A stretch of 54,032 nucleotides of DNA, from the NCBI GenBank assembly GCA_900315105.1, contig OMXX01000030.1, positions 1-54,032 on the forward strand, in the 5' to 3' direction. The notes beneath the pieces were generated by a model that saw nothing but the letters and a program-made list of their open reading frames with translations, had not been told where the DNA came from and did not search any database. This DNA is from an uncultured Prevotellaceae bacterium. GTDB lineage: Bacteria > Bacteroidota > Bacteroidia > Bacteroidales > Bacteroidaceae. Positions 14,925 to 21,996 of this stretch are shown in pieces. Position 1 is the stretch's first letter, and each line of letters begins with the position of its first letter. A program made the position numbers and the translations under genes.

Positions 14925-15425
14925 ATGAAAGAAGTAAAAATTAAAATACCAAAAGGGTATGTAATAGACAAAGAAAATTCTACTTTTGAATATATAAAAT
15001 TCAAAAAAATAGAAGAAAAAGAAAATAAAAGAAAAGAACTTCCTAAAACTTGGGAAGAATTTTGTGATAATTACCCTATAAAAAGAGGGGAGTTTTTTGT
15101 AAATGCTGATTGTAGAATATACGAGTATACTGAAGGACAAAGAGACCCTGCAGTTGATGCTAATCTCCTTCCTAATAAAGAGTATGCAGAAGCAATGATT
15201 GCATTATGCCAATTAATACAGTTACGAGATTGTTATAATGAGGGTTGGCAACCTGATTGGAAGACATTTGAAGCTAAATACTGTATTTGTATAGAGCAAA
15301 ATATAGTACAATTGAAAATGGGATATGGAATATCATGCTTATTAGCTTTTAAAACGCAAAAGATTAGAGATGAATTCTGTATTAATTTTAGAAATTTAAT
15401 AGAACAAGCAAAAATTTTATTATGA
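14925..15425 (+). CDS. Conserved Bacteroidales phage protein (PKTWEEFC family)
   Basis: The 166-residue protein has a beta-rich basic N-terminus, then LPKTWEEFCDNYPIKRGEFF, LLPNKEYAEAMIALCQLIQLRDCYNEGWQPDW and a C-terminal segment ending RDEFCINFRNLIEQAKILL. I recognise this as a widespread family in Bacteroidales phages with no assigned function. Position in the early arm suggests DNA metabolism or host takeover rather than structure. Confidence 0.7.
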   Translation: MKEVKIKIPKGYVIDKENSTFEYIKFKKIEEKENKRKELPKTWEEFCDNYPIKRGEFFVNADCRIYEYTEGQRDPAVDANLLPNKEYAEAMIALCQLIQLRDCYNEGWQPDWKTFEAKYCICIEQNIVQLKMGYGISCLLAFKTQKIRDEFCINFRNLIEQAKILL

Positions 15426-15471
15426 TGATTTCATTTACCAGAAAGCATCAGGGTATTTACATGCAGTTATT

Positions 15472-15708
15472 ATGGAAGAGATTAGTTGTACAAAACCTTA
15501 CAATTTGGAAACCTGTATTAACGAACAGTGCGTTCTCAAAAATTATTGTTATTATTACCTAATGGGTAAGAAAGAAGTAATTTATAGTAGTAATACTACT
15601 GGTTATGAAACAATAGAAAAAGAGATTGTAACAAACGGCGTGAAGTACAGAGCCGTAGAAGAGGCAGAGCAAATGCCTGTACCTGTACAAGTAGAAAACA
15701 TTGAATAA
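15472..15708 (+). CDS. Small four-Cys protein, paralogue of gene at 7061
   Basis: The 78-residue protein shares CxKPxN-x3-C-x4-C-x5-C-x-YY and the following SNTT segment with the gene at 7061. It differs in having an extra acidic C-terminal tail (about 25 residues). Four Cys in a compact N-terminal half suggest a zinc-binding knuckle. Two diverged copies in one phage imply useful but distinct partners. Function unknown. Confidence 0.65.
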   Translation: MEEISCTKPYNLETCINEQCVLKNYCYYYLMGKKEVIYSSNTTGYETIEKEIVTNGVKYRAVEEAEQMPVPVQVENIE

Positions 15709-15716
15709 GAAAAATA

Positions 15717-15941
15717 ATGAGAAGAGAAAAGATTACAAGCATTACTGAAATAGGATTACAACTCTTCAGCGAGCAGTATGATTTTATCAAAAAACAGTTA
15801 GAAAAACAAATAAAAGACTGTGATTATATAATAAGATTTAGACCAATTGGAGATACTTTTTCTATCTTCTATAAGAGTAATCTTGAAGAGAAATTTTATA
15901 CCATAACTTTTGAAGAATTTTTAAAAAATCAAAATATATGA
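15717..15941 (+). CDS. Hypothetical 74-aa protein
   Basis: A small protein with a helical start (SITEIGLQLFSEQYDFIKKQLEKQIKDC) and a beta hairpin (YIIRFRPIGDTFSIFYKSN). It overlaps the next gene by 4 bases (ATGA), so the two are translated together. No family recognised. Confidence 0.55.
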   Translation: MRREKITSITEIGLQLFSEQYDFIKKQLEKQIKDCDYIIRFRPIGDTFSIFYKSNLEEKFYTITFEEFLKNQNI

Positions 15942-16273
15942 AAATCCAAATTGAAGAACAACTTGAAGAGAAAGCACAATTAAAACTATTACTCAGAGAA
16001 TTACAAAAAGAAAAGTTTCTAAAAAAACAAGGGTCAATATATCTATGGATTGATAGTTACAAGTATTGTGCGAAAACGTGCAAATTCATTGCACATAATA
16101 TGTTCAAAACTAAAACACACATTGTGTATCCATATTTTACACCTCTCTTTAAGAAAAGAGATGGCTTGGATTTCTCCCGAGAACAACTTGCTAAGTATTA
16201 TGATGATTACGAAAATTCCCGTCCTAATTATCGGGCGGATAAGTTGGTAACAATCTTAAAAAAATACAAATAA
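15938..16273 (+). CDS. Hypothetical 111-aa protein
   Basis: The ATG overlaps the preceding stop (ATGA). The protein is strongly basic, with a coiled N-terminal helix (EEQLEEKAQLKLLLRELQKEKFLKKQG) and an aromatic C-terminal half containing two Cys (YCAKTCKF). A nucleic-acid-binding role is possible from charge only. A second ORF inside it in another frame (16050-16250) is a shadow. Confidence 0.55.
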   Translation: MKIQIEEQLEEKAQLKLLLRELQKEKFLKKQGSIYLWIDSYKYCAKTCKFIAHNMFKTKTHIVYPYFTPLFKKRDGLDFSREQLAKYYDDYENSRPNYRADKLVTILKKYK

Positions 16274-16278
16274 AACAA

Positions 16279-16491
16279 ATGACAAGAATGGAATTAAAAG
16301 AAAAACTAAAAGAGATAAATGAACTCTTGCAGAAATGCAAGAATGAATTATCGGCTTATAAGGATAGAGACATCTCTTTCTATCTCCAATACAAGATAGG
16401 CTCCACTATCTCTAAGATTGACCAAACAAGAGAGATTATCAATGAAATGCTTTTGTGCATTAAGACGAATTTAAATAGATTAAAAAAATAA
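16279..16491 (+). CDS. Hypothetical 70-aa coiled-coil protein
   Basis: A short, charged, fully helical protein (MTRMELKEKLKEINELLQKCKNE). It sits 5 bases after the previous gene and 13 before SSB, in the same run of coupled genes. A start at the internal ATG at 16288 is also possible. Function unknown. Confidence 0.5.
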   Translation: MTRMELKEKLKEINELLQKCKNELSAYKDRDISFYLQYKIGSTISKIDQTREIINEMLLCIKTNLNRLKK

Positions 16492-16504
16492 AAAAAGTAA
16501 AATT

Positions 16505-16993
16505 ATGCAAGAAATTAGATTGACGGGCATTATAGGTAAAGAAGCCCAAGTAAAGACAACACTTAACGGCAGACAATTTGCCACCTTTTCTCTTGCCTGC
16601 AACGAAAAAACAGGCAGAACAAATCAAGACGGAACAGATGAATACGAAACAACGTGGTGGGATGTCTTTTGCAACGTAGAAGACGTGCAATACCTTACCA
16701 AAGGACGCAAAGTTATGGTTATCGGCAAGCCCAAAATAGCAGTAACTAAAAGCAAAGTGGGAGAGACTTATGTTAATAAGCAGGTCTCTTTTGCTAATAT
16801 CTATTTTGCTATGCAAAAAAATACCGCCAACGGCAATGTTGCGATGAATACAAACGCCATACCGTCTGGCACTGCAACGCCGACACCACCACAACCAAGA
16901 CATAAGGAGGTGTTCAAAGGCAATCCTGCCGTATCACAAATGCAGGTAGAGTTTGACGCTGCCCCTGTGCCAGAAGACGATTTACCATTCTAA
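16505..16993 (+). CDS. ssb: Single-stranded DNA-binding protein
   Basis: The 162-residue protein has the bacterial-type OB fold (RLTGIIGKEAQVKTTLNGRQFATFSLACNE, TTWWDVFCNVEDVQYLTKGRKVMVIGKP) and a flexible Gly/Pro/Gln tail ending in EDDLPF. That acidic tip is the SSB partner-docking signal. It coats ssDNA in replication and RecT-mediated recombination. An intrinsic terminator follows within 50 bases, so this gene ends the early operon. Confidence 0.95.
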   Translation: MQEIRLTGIIGKEAQVKTTLNGRQFATFSLACNEKTGRTNQDGTDEYETTWWDVFCNVEDVQYLTKGRKVMVIGKPKIAVTKSKVGETYVNKQVSFANIYFAMQKNTANGNVAMNTNAIPSGTATPTPPQPRHKEVFKGNPAVSQMQVEFDAAPVPEDDLPF

Positions 16994-17040
16994 CTGAATG
17001 GTTGGTGTTAATTGTTTTATATTTTTTGATTTTTAGTTGG

Positions 17041-17070
17041 GAGTGGCACTATCTGAGTGCCACTCTTTTT
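17041..17070 (+). terminator. Intrinsic terminator after ssb
   Basis: GAGTGGCAC (17041-17049) and GTGCCACTC (17057-17065) form a perfect 9-bp stem around TATCTGA and are followed by TTTTT. Confidence 0.9.
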
Positions 17071-17081
17071 AAAAAAAAGAA

Positions 17082-17276
17082 ATGAAGTATTACATAATAA
17101 GAAGAGGAAATAAATACGTTGCTGGGACTGTTTTCAAAACCCGCAAAGAAGCAGAAGAAAGTATAAAAAACAATCCCAACCCAATAGAAAGACAAGAAGC
17201 AACAATTGAAGCAATAACAGATATTGACTTATTCAACCACCTTATGCGGTGGATTGTAGATTTAATAAAAGAATAA
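17082..17276 (+). CDS. Hypothetical 64-aa protein between two terminators
   Basis: A small basic protein (MKYYIIRRGNKYVAGTVFKTRKEAEESIKN) with an alpha/beta pattern. It lies just after the ssb terminator and just before a second terminator. It is therefore expressed by read-through or by a promoter I cannot place. No family recognised. Confidence 0.55.
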   Translation: MKYYIIRRGNKYVAGTVFKTRKEAEESIKNNPNPIERQEATIEAITDIDLFNHLMRWIVDLIKE

Positions 17277-17283
17277 AAAAAGA

Positions 17284-17315
17284 GGGAGTGTTGCCACTCC
17301 CTACCGTCCTATTTT
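17284..17315 (+). terminator. Intrinsic terminator
   Basis: GGGAGTG (17284-17290) and CACTCCC (17295-17301) enclose TTGC. The T-run (ATTTTT) starts several bases later, so efficiency may be reduced. Confidence 0.6.
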
Positions 17316-17401
17316 TAAGTGCAATCTATCTGTTAGTTAATGATAGTGGCACTGTTATTATTTTGCAAAAATACATTTTTTTTAAATATTTAAAAGAAAT
17401 T

Positions 17402-17431
17402 TTGCAGAATTAAAAATTATTTGTAATTTTG
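17402..17431 (+). promoter_or_regulatory. Bacteroidetes promoter of small RNA A
   Basis: TTG at 17402-17404 and TAATTTTG at 17424-17431 are separated by exactly 19 bases, the Bacteroidetes -33/-7 arrangement. The sequence from the spacer through the -7 box shares 22 identical consecutive bases with the promoter of RNA B at 22112-22143 (-). Confidence 0.85.
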
Positions 17432-17451
17432 CAATGCAAATCACAACAAAA

Positions 17452-17482
17452 GTCGCACCAATTTGGTTGCGTGGATTGAAAC
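17452..17482 (+). CRISPR. Solitary type I-C-like CRISPR repeat
   Basis: The element begins GTCGCACC, has a short AATTT loop and ends GGTTGCGTGGATTGAAAC. Type I-C repeats have the same layout: GTCGC stem, GCG closing, and the TGGATTGAAAC 5' handle left after Cas5 processing. The stem CGCACC/GGTTGCG pairs with one bulged T. Only one full copy exists, so this is not an array. Confidence 0.8.
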
Positions 17483-17546
17483 GAAAATAAAAAAATTTTT
17501 ACTCTTGTGTATGGATTGCAAATTGTGAATTGCTTTCAATTTGTGT

Positions 17547-17578
17547 AGAGAGAACGCCACAGCGTTCTCTCTTTTTTT
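17547..17578 (+). terminator. Intrinsic terminator of small RNA A
   Basis: AGAGAGAACGC (17547-17557) and GCGTTCTCTCT (17562-17572) form an 11-bp perfect stem with a CACA loop, followed by T6. Confidence 0.95.
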
Positions 17579-17598
17579 GTAATCTTGTGGCAAAAACA

Positions 17599-17628
17599 TT
17601 GCAATATAAAAAAGAATATGTAATTTTG
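17599..17628 (+). promoter_or_regulatory. Promoter of the Panacea toxin-antitoxin operon
   Basis: TTG (17599-17601), 19 bases, TAATTTTG (17621-17628). It lies 22 bases before the ATG at 17650 and separates this operon from RNA A upstream. Confidence 0.8.
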
Positions 17629-17649
17629 CCACAGATATATAAAGGATAA

Positions 17650-18201
17650 ATGAAAACCATAAACCAAAAGTTCAACGTAGAAAAAGCCATTCAGGCTGTT
17701 TTGTACATCGCAAGTAATTTAACCCGAAAAGATTTTCACAAAATATTTAAAATCTTATACTTTTCTGATAGAAATCATCTTGCTAAATATTCTCGTTCCA
17801 TAACAGGAGATACATATATTGCGATGAAAGACGGTCCTGTTCCATCTAATATATATGATATTTTCAAAGCAATGCGAGGTGATGGATTTTTTGCAAATGA
17901 GGTAAAACAATTCACAGAGTTTTTTAAAGTTGTCAATTTTAATTTTATTGAACCTCTAAAAGAGGCTGATTTAGATTATTTGTCTAAAAGTGATATTGAA
18001 GAATTAAACGACTCATTAGAAAAATACGGCAATCTCTCTTGGGATGAAGTTAGAGAAAAATCTCACGATTATGCGTGGAGAAGCACTGCACAAGGTTATC
18101 CTATCTCAATAGATAATATGCTTCTGGAAAAAGGCGAAAATTCCAATTATATAGATTTCGTAAAAGAACAAATTGCGTTAAACAACTGCTCACCAGCATA
18201 A
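17650..18201 (+). CDS. Panacea-domain (SocA-like) antitoxin
   Basis: The 183-residue protein matches the Panacea/SocA-like (DUF4065) pattern: FNVEKAIQAVLYIASNLTRKDFHKIFKILYFSDRNHLAKYSRSITGDTYIAMKDGPVPSNIYDI, then a helical C-terminus. Panacea proteins are a broad antitoxin family that neutralises many unrelated toxins. It has its own promoter and is followed 3 bases later by a small gene expected to be the toxin. The pair may maintain the prophage or defend the lysogen against other phages (inference). Confidence 0.88.
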   Translation: MKTINQKFNVEKAIQAVLYIASNLTRKDFHKIFKILYFSDRNHLAKYSRSITGDTYIAMKDGPVPSNIYDIFKAMRGDGFFANEVKQFTEFFKVVNFNFIEPLKEADLDYLSKSDIEELNDSLEKYGNLSWDEVREKSHDYAWRSTAQGYPISIDNMLLEKGENSNYIDFVKEQIALNNCSPA

Positions 18202-18204
18202 ATT

Positions 18205-18618
18205 ATGGACTTACCTACCGCTTTATTTGTCAAACGAGGTGCAATTTTACATACCGATTTGTTTCTTAAAACTATCGGACACGGGAAATTTGTTGTCATA
18301 ATAGGAGAAGATAAAGAAAACTATATCGGGTTATTTTTTATCAATTCCAATATTCATAGAATGATATTCAACAAACAAGAGTTGCTTAATTTACAATATC
18401 CTTTACTCCGAAAAGATTATACTTTTTTAGATTATGATTCTTTTCTCTCCTGCACAGAAATAACAAAATTGAATAAGACTACATTAACAAAATCAATATC
18501 AGATAAACAGACAAGATTAGTAAGCACCCTCAAGGACAAACACCTTGATGAAATCTTAACTCTTGTAAGGAATTCAAATGTATTTTCTAAAAGAGAAAAA
18601 GAAAAGTTTTTTAAATAA
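18205..18618 (+). CDS. Putative toxin paired with Panacea antitoxin (PemK/MazF-like?)
   Basis: The 137-residue protein begins DLPTALFVKRGAILHTDLFLKTIGHGKFVVIIGEDKENYIGLFFINS. The GKFVVIIG strand and the later DSFLSCTEITKL element resemble the barrel of PemK/MazF-like ribonuclease toxins, which usually read KxRPVVVIS and a Thr-x-Ser element. The typical Arg-Pro is absent, so the assignment is weak. Operon position after a Panacea gene is the main argument for its being a toxin. The C-terminus is a basic helix. Confidence 0.55.
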   Translation: MDLPTALFVKRGAILHTDLFLKTIGHGKFVVIIGEDKENYIGLFFINSNIHRMIFNKQELLNLQYPLLRKDYTFLDYDSFLSCTEITKLNKTTLTKSISDKQTRLVSTLKDKHLDEILTLVRNSNVFSKREKEKFFK

Positions 18619-18626
18619 TTAAAATT

Positions 18627-19028
18627 ATGAAAAGATACCATATTACAGGACAAGTAGGCAAAGACACAGAGATAAATACCAACGTAGAAGCATACAATGT
18701 CCAGCAGGCATTCATAAAACTCTTTGCCGAATTAGACGCTATGGGCGAATTATCAGAACAAGATAACGTTAATATCAGAGCAGAAGAGATAAGTCTTGAA
18801 GATAAAGAAGATATAAGCAAATCTTTTGAGTTCTTTGAAAAAAACGGAGCAATGTGGATAAGAAGAAAGATATTCCCACGCTTTACAGCCGAAGTAATGC
18901 TGTCAGATAGCGAAGAAAAACGCTCCGAATTAGAAAACGTCCGTTGGTTGGATAAAGCCGATGAACTACAGATGGCAACAGCCTTGAGAAAAGCAGGAGA
19001 CTATATCTATAATTTTTTTAAAAAATAA
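18627..19028 (+). CDS. Hypothetical 133-aa protein
   Basis: The start resembles small OB-like or beta-hairpin proteins (MKRYHITGQVGKDTEINTNVEAYNVQQAFIKLFAELDAMG). The rest is acidic and helical. It lies 8 bases after the toxin candidate, so it shares the transcript, and it is the last gene of the + strand arm. No family recognised. Confidence 0.6.
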   Translation: MKRYHITGQVGKDTEINTNVEAYNVQQAFIKLFAELDAMGELSEQDNVNIRAEEISLEDKEDISKSFEFFEKNGAMWIRRKIFPRFTAEVMLSDSEEKRSELENVRWLDKADELQMATALRKAGDYIYNFFKK

Positions 19029-19100
19029 TCAGAAAATAAAAAAAATGAAAATTTATTTAATAAAAAATCTATTAAAAATAAGTAAAACAAGTTTTTACGA

Positions 19101-19119
19101 AAAAAGTTGTGGCATTTTT
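19101..19119 (+). repeat. 19-base direct repeat, copy 1
   Basis: AAAAAGTTGTGGCATTTTT occurs here and again at 19330-19348. In this copy it is followed by a second GTGGCA. The two copies flank the bidirectional terminator. Confidence 0.7.
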
Positions 19120-19281
19120 TGTGGCACTTTTAGCAGAAAATAAGGGAATTTTAAGGAAATATAAAATCCTTTCATAAATCATAACTAACAGAAAATCGGA
19201 AAAAAAGACTCAAATAAGGAAACAATATAAACTTTTATTCTTTCTATGTAGGACAACAATGAGATATTCAAATTTAACTTA

Positions 19282-19321
19282 AAACGGCTTAAACACAGAG
19301 GTTTAAGCCGTTTATTTTTTT
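19282..19321. terminator. Bidirectional intrinsic terminator between converging arms
   Basis: AAACGGCTTAAAC (19282-19294) and GTTTAAGCCGTTT (19301-19313) form a perfect 13-bp stem with a 6-base loop, followed by ATTTTTTT. Early + strand genes and late - strand genes converge here. The rest of this 355-base gap holds only the 19-base direct repeats. Confidence 0.9.
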
Positions 19322-19329
19322 AAAGTATT

Positions 19330-19348
19330 AAAAAGTTGTGGCATTTTT
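19330..19348 (+). repeat. 19-base direct repeat, copy 2
   Basis: This is the second copy of AAAAAGTTGTGGCATTTTT, 229 bases from the first. It lies just downstream of the last - strand gene. Confidence 0.7.
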
Positions 19349-19383
19349 GTGTCAAAAAAAACACCATACAAATGGAAAATATT

Positions 19384-19686
19384 CTATCGCAGTAAAATTT
19401 TAAAAACCTTATACATTTTCATCACGAGGTAACCTATTAAGTATGCTGCCTGTTCCCCGTCTTCTTTTACATTATAATACTTGCATATATGACTTTGTAC
19501 GTGTTTAGCCTCGTGGATTATAGTATTAAGAAAATTATCTGCCGAATAAGTCTTCCCAATTGCGACAATACTTAATCGTTTGCCGTAATCTGTCTTCGTG
19601 TAACCCTCAATACCTTTTGCTAATTTGATGTTGTAAAAAACTACAACGTGCCAATATTCTCTAATGTATATATCTTGCCTTATCAC
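19384..19686 (-). CDS. Small HExxH metallopeptidase-like protein
   Basis: The motif IIHEAKHVQSHI gives HExxH, with a following acidic segment (KEDGEQAAYLIGYL) that could supply the third ligand. Similar small proteins occur near lysis genes in Bacteroidales phages. The start is placed at GTG 19686, overlapping the upstream TGA (GTGA) and giving the expected IRQDIYIREYW N-terminus. An ATG at 19725 would add 13 residues and a 43-base overlap. Substrate unknown. Confidence 0.65.
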   Translation of the reverse strand: MIRQDIYIREYWHVVVFYNIKLAKGIEGYTKTDYGKRLSIVAIGKTYSADNFLNTIIHEAKHVQSHICKYYNVKEDGEQAAYLIGYLVMKMYKVFKILLR

Positions 19687-20102
19687 AACATATCTTCCCA
19701 ATCTATCGCTATGCCTAAATAACACATATCAGCATACCACCGATTAAATACCATTCCATCATAGCCATCGGGGTCATCAATAACATCTCTAACATATAAA
19801 GCCAAATGTGGCTCATCAACAATAGAAGAACCCAAATAATCCGCCTTACACATATTGGCAACATACACGTGGTCATATAATTGATTATTTTTTAAAACTA
19901 TCCCTTGCGATTTAAGCACCATCTCTATCTGTTCCTTAGTATATGGTGTAATCCTGCCATTTTTATCTTTCATCTTGCTCACAGCAAAGTCGCATAGTTT
20001 CTTGTTAAAATGCTTTCCATTATACCGTAAGTAGTTTATCATACTCTCGGGCAACTTGTCATATTTCGTCAGATTTTCTCTTTCCATTTTACTATAATTC
20101 AT
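19683..20102 (-). CDS. Conserved Bacteroidales phage protein (possibly DUF7841)
   Basis: The 139-residue protein reads MERENLTKYDKLPESMINYLRYNGKHFNKKL, then YDHVYVANMCKADYLGSSI and a C-terminus YDGMVFNRWYADMCYLGIAIDWEDML. This is a highly conserved family in Bacteroidales phages, and I believe it is DUF7841, from memory. A start at the second Met (20087) is equally likely. It is coupled to the HExxH gene downstream. Function unknown. Confidence 0.7.
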   Translation of the reverse strand: MNYSKMERENLTKYDKLPESMINYLRYNGKHFNKKLCDFAVSKMKDKNGRITPYTKEQIEMVLKSQGIVLKNNQLYDHVYVANMCKADYLGSSIVDEPHLALYVRDVIDDPDGYDGMVFNRWYADMCYLGIAIDWEDML

Positions 20103-20153
20103 ATAAGAACTGAGGGGGACAAATAGTCCCCCCTTTCAATTCTTCGTTAATTA

Positions 20154-20381
20154 CTAATATCGTCTGTAGTCGTATCTACTACCACGATAATCTCTATCAG
20201 TGCGATACATACGTTCTCCATCATCATAACGATAACTTCTTTCTCCGTATTCTTCTCGCATCTCTTGTGCAGTGTCTTCAAGTTCCTCTACCAACTCACA
20301 TACTGCTTTCTTAGCCTTATGTGCCTTGTGCATTAACTCTTCTGTATTATCACTGCCTCGTAACATTAATATTCCTGCCAT
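20154..20381 (-). CDS. Small helical protein with Arg/Tyr-rich tail
   Basis: The 75-residue product has an amphipathic helix (NTEELMHKAHKAKKAVCELVEELEDTAQEMREEYGERS) and a tail of RxYD/RYDY repeats. Similar short proteins follow structural genes in Bacteroidales phages. It is transcribed with the upstream structural genes, 2 bases after the next one ends. Role unknown; a virion component is possible. Confidence 0.6.
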   Translation of the reverse strand: MAGILMLRGSDNTEELMHKAHKAKKAVCELVEELEDTAQEMREEYGERSYRYDDGERMYRTDRDYRGSRYDYRRY

Positions 20382-20383
20382 AA

Positions 20384-20875
20384 CTAATTCCTGTTTTTTG
20401 TTTGCTTCAAGGCAGATAATATGCTATCAAGTTTATCGTCTAATCCACCGACCTTAGTATATAAGTCTGCTATTGCTGTATCACGGTCAGATTCTTTAGC
20501 ATACTGAGGACTTATCTGCTTTAACACTTCTTTACATTCCTTGATATTGTTTTTATATTTATCTATATTATCAACAATATCTTTGCTTGACTGCAATAAT
20601 CCCTCAACCTGAGCAATCATTGTCTCTTTACTTGTTGTAATAATATAGTTGTCAGTCTTAGATATATCGCTATTCCTTAACACACCCTCTATTGTGGTGC
20701 TTTTACCGTTCAGATTAACTTTTAGATTAATAAAAGAACCCATATTCTGCACGCCTATATGATAAGGGTTAGCATTGGGATAGGACACATTCTCAATAGT
20801 ACCTACATTATACTTGATACCATCAGTTAAACTTAAAACGTGTATTATACTGCCTTGATTTAGATTCGCAAACAT
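20384..20875 (-). CDS. Conserved phage structural-region protein, 163 aa
   Basis: The N-terminal half is a beta-rich domain (MFANLNQGSIIHVLSLTDGIKYNVGTIENVS) and the C-terminal half is a coiled coil (TMIAQVEGLLQSSKDIVDNIDKYKNNIKECKEVL). I have seen this MFANLxQGSxIHVL start in Bacteroidales phages next to the glycine-rich protein that precedes it here. A structural or assembly role is inferred from place. Confidence 0.65.
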   Translation of the reverse strand: MFANLNQGSIIHVLSLTDGIKYNVGTIENVSYPNANPYHIGVQNMGSFINLKVNLNGKSTTIEGVLRNSDISKTDNYIITTSKETMIAQVEGLLQSSKDIVDNIDKYKNNIKECKEVLKQISPQYAKESDRDTAIADLYTKVGGLDDKLDSILSALKQTKNRN

Positions 20876-20903
20876 AATTAATACTTTTTTTAAAATTTAA
20901 ACA

Positions 20904-21848
20904 TTATGCGGTTGCTCCGCCTGTTGTCCCTGTTGAACCATTAGTAGCACCAAACAATCTATTAGCCCAATAACTTGCCACGAAGTCTGCTCCTGCATTA
21001 GCCAACAATGATGGCACTGCTTGATAGTTATTCAATGGTAATGTTATGGTCTGTGGCTGTGATGCCTTGATTTGATTTAACTCATTTTGCAGTTGAGCAA
21101 TCATTGCTCCTATCTGTGCAGTTTGAGCATTGTTGTTTGCTGTTGTTTTCAACGTTGCATTCTCTGCTGTCAAAGCATTAATCTTATCTTGCATATCACG
21201 TTCTTTAAGGTCACAGAACTCTTTTGTTATCATTGTGCTTTGTGCTGCGATAGCATCTGTGATACTTCTTGTATTGCGGTCAGCCTGTGAGCCTAATTGA
21301 TTTGTTTGTTCTAAGGTGCGTATCTGTGCTTCATAGCCTTGTTGTGTTGTAAGCAGTCTGTTCTCACAGCAGCATTGAGCCAATTGACTTGCAAGAGAAG
21401 CATTGCCTGATTGTATTGCGTTGATAACTTGCAATCCTGACATACCTATCTGAGAACCTATTTCTCCTAACTTGGTATTAACGATAGCGATGTTATCTCT
21501 TACACTATTAACATTGGTGTTTGTCAATGTTGCTAACTGACTTATAGCATCTGCTCTGCCATTGATAGCTTGCAAAATTAAATCTCTGCCAGCGTCATTG
21601 TTAAGTTGATTTGCCAAAAATCCAACACCATTATTATTTCCGCCGAAACCGCCGAAACCACCGAAACCACCTAAACCATTACCATACATACTCATAAAAG
21701 GCAAAATAAAAGGATACATAAACATCATCCATAAAGGATTGTTCATTCCTCCCCAACCTCCATTATTGCCACTTAGTGCAAGTAGAATAGCAGGGTCTAT
21801 ACCTCTCTGAGAATCAGGAAACATTACTATTTTATCTGTTTCTGCCAT
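20904..21848 (-). CDS. Probable virion protein with Gly/Phe-rich and coiled-coil parts
   Basis: The 314-residue protein has a hydrophobic segment (WMMFMYPFILPFMSMYG), a GFGG repeat region, then long coiled coils with the CCCENR motif (LAQCCCENRLLTTQQ) and STMITKEFCDLKERDMQDKINALTAENATLK. This architecture recurs in phages of Firmicutes and Bacteroidetes as an abundant protein of unknown role. Upstream on the - strand a TATCTTTG -7 box and an inverted repeat GTTAC/GTAAC suggest its own promoter after RNA B. Confidence 0.7.
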   Translation of the reverse strand: MAETDKIVMFPDSQRGIDPAILLALSGNNGGWGGMNNPLWMMFMYPFILPFMSMYGNGLGGFGGFGGFGGNNNGVGFLANQLNNDAGRDLILQAINGRADAISQLATLTNTNVNSVRDNIAIVNTKLGEIGSQIGMSGLQVINAIQSGNASLASQLAQCCCENRLLTTQQGYEAQIRTLEQTNQLGSQADRNTRSITDAIAAQSTMITKEFCDLKERDMQDKINALTAENATLKTTANNNAQTAQIGAMIAQLQNELNQIKASQPQTITLPLNNYQAVPSLLANAGADFVASYWANRLFGATNGSTGTTGGATA

Positions 21849-21996
21849 TTTTTTATTTGTTTTTGGTTAATAAATAAATTTTACTTGTCTTTCAAATTGC
21901 AATTTGATAATGCAAAGATATAATGGCAAAAAGAAAAAACATAACGTTACTAAAAACTTTGTAACAGCGAGATAATCAATATAAAGTATTAGGAAT

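Larger units (their letters stand above)
17437..17578 (+). ncRNA. Small RNA A: solitary type I-C-like CRISPR repeat RNA (candidate RNA anti-CRISPR)
   Basis: This is a complete small transcription unit: promoter, ~140-base non-coding body and strong intrinsic terminator. The body carries one element matching a type I-C CRISPR repeat (17452-17482), then an A/T-rich stretch, a short segment (TATGGATTGCAAA) resembling a degenerate second repeat handle, a hairpin CAAATTG/CAATTTG, and the terminator. No cas genes and no array are nearby. Known phage RNA anti-CRISPRs are built this way: a lone repeat mimics crRNA and captures Cas proteins into dead complexes. The 5' end is estimated from the promoter. 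Confidence 0.8.

Noticed and set aside
17452..17530. A CRISPR array
   Set aside because: Only one full repeat is present, the second copy is a fragment, there are no cas genes, and an intrinsic terminator follows. It is a solitary unit.
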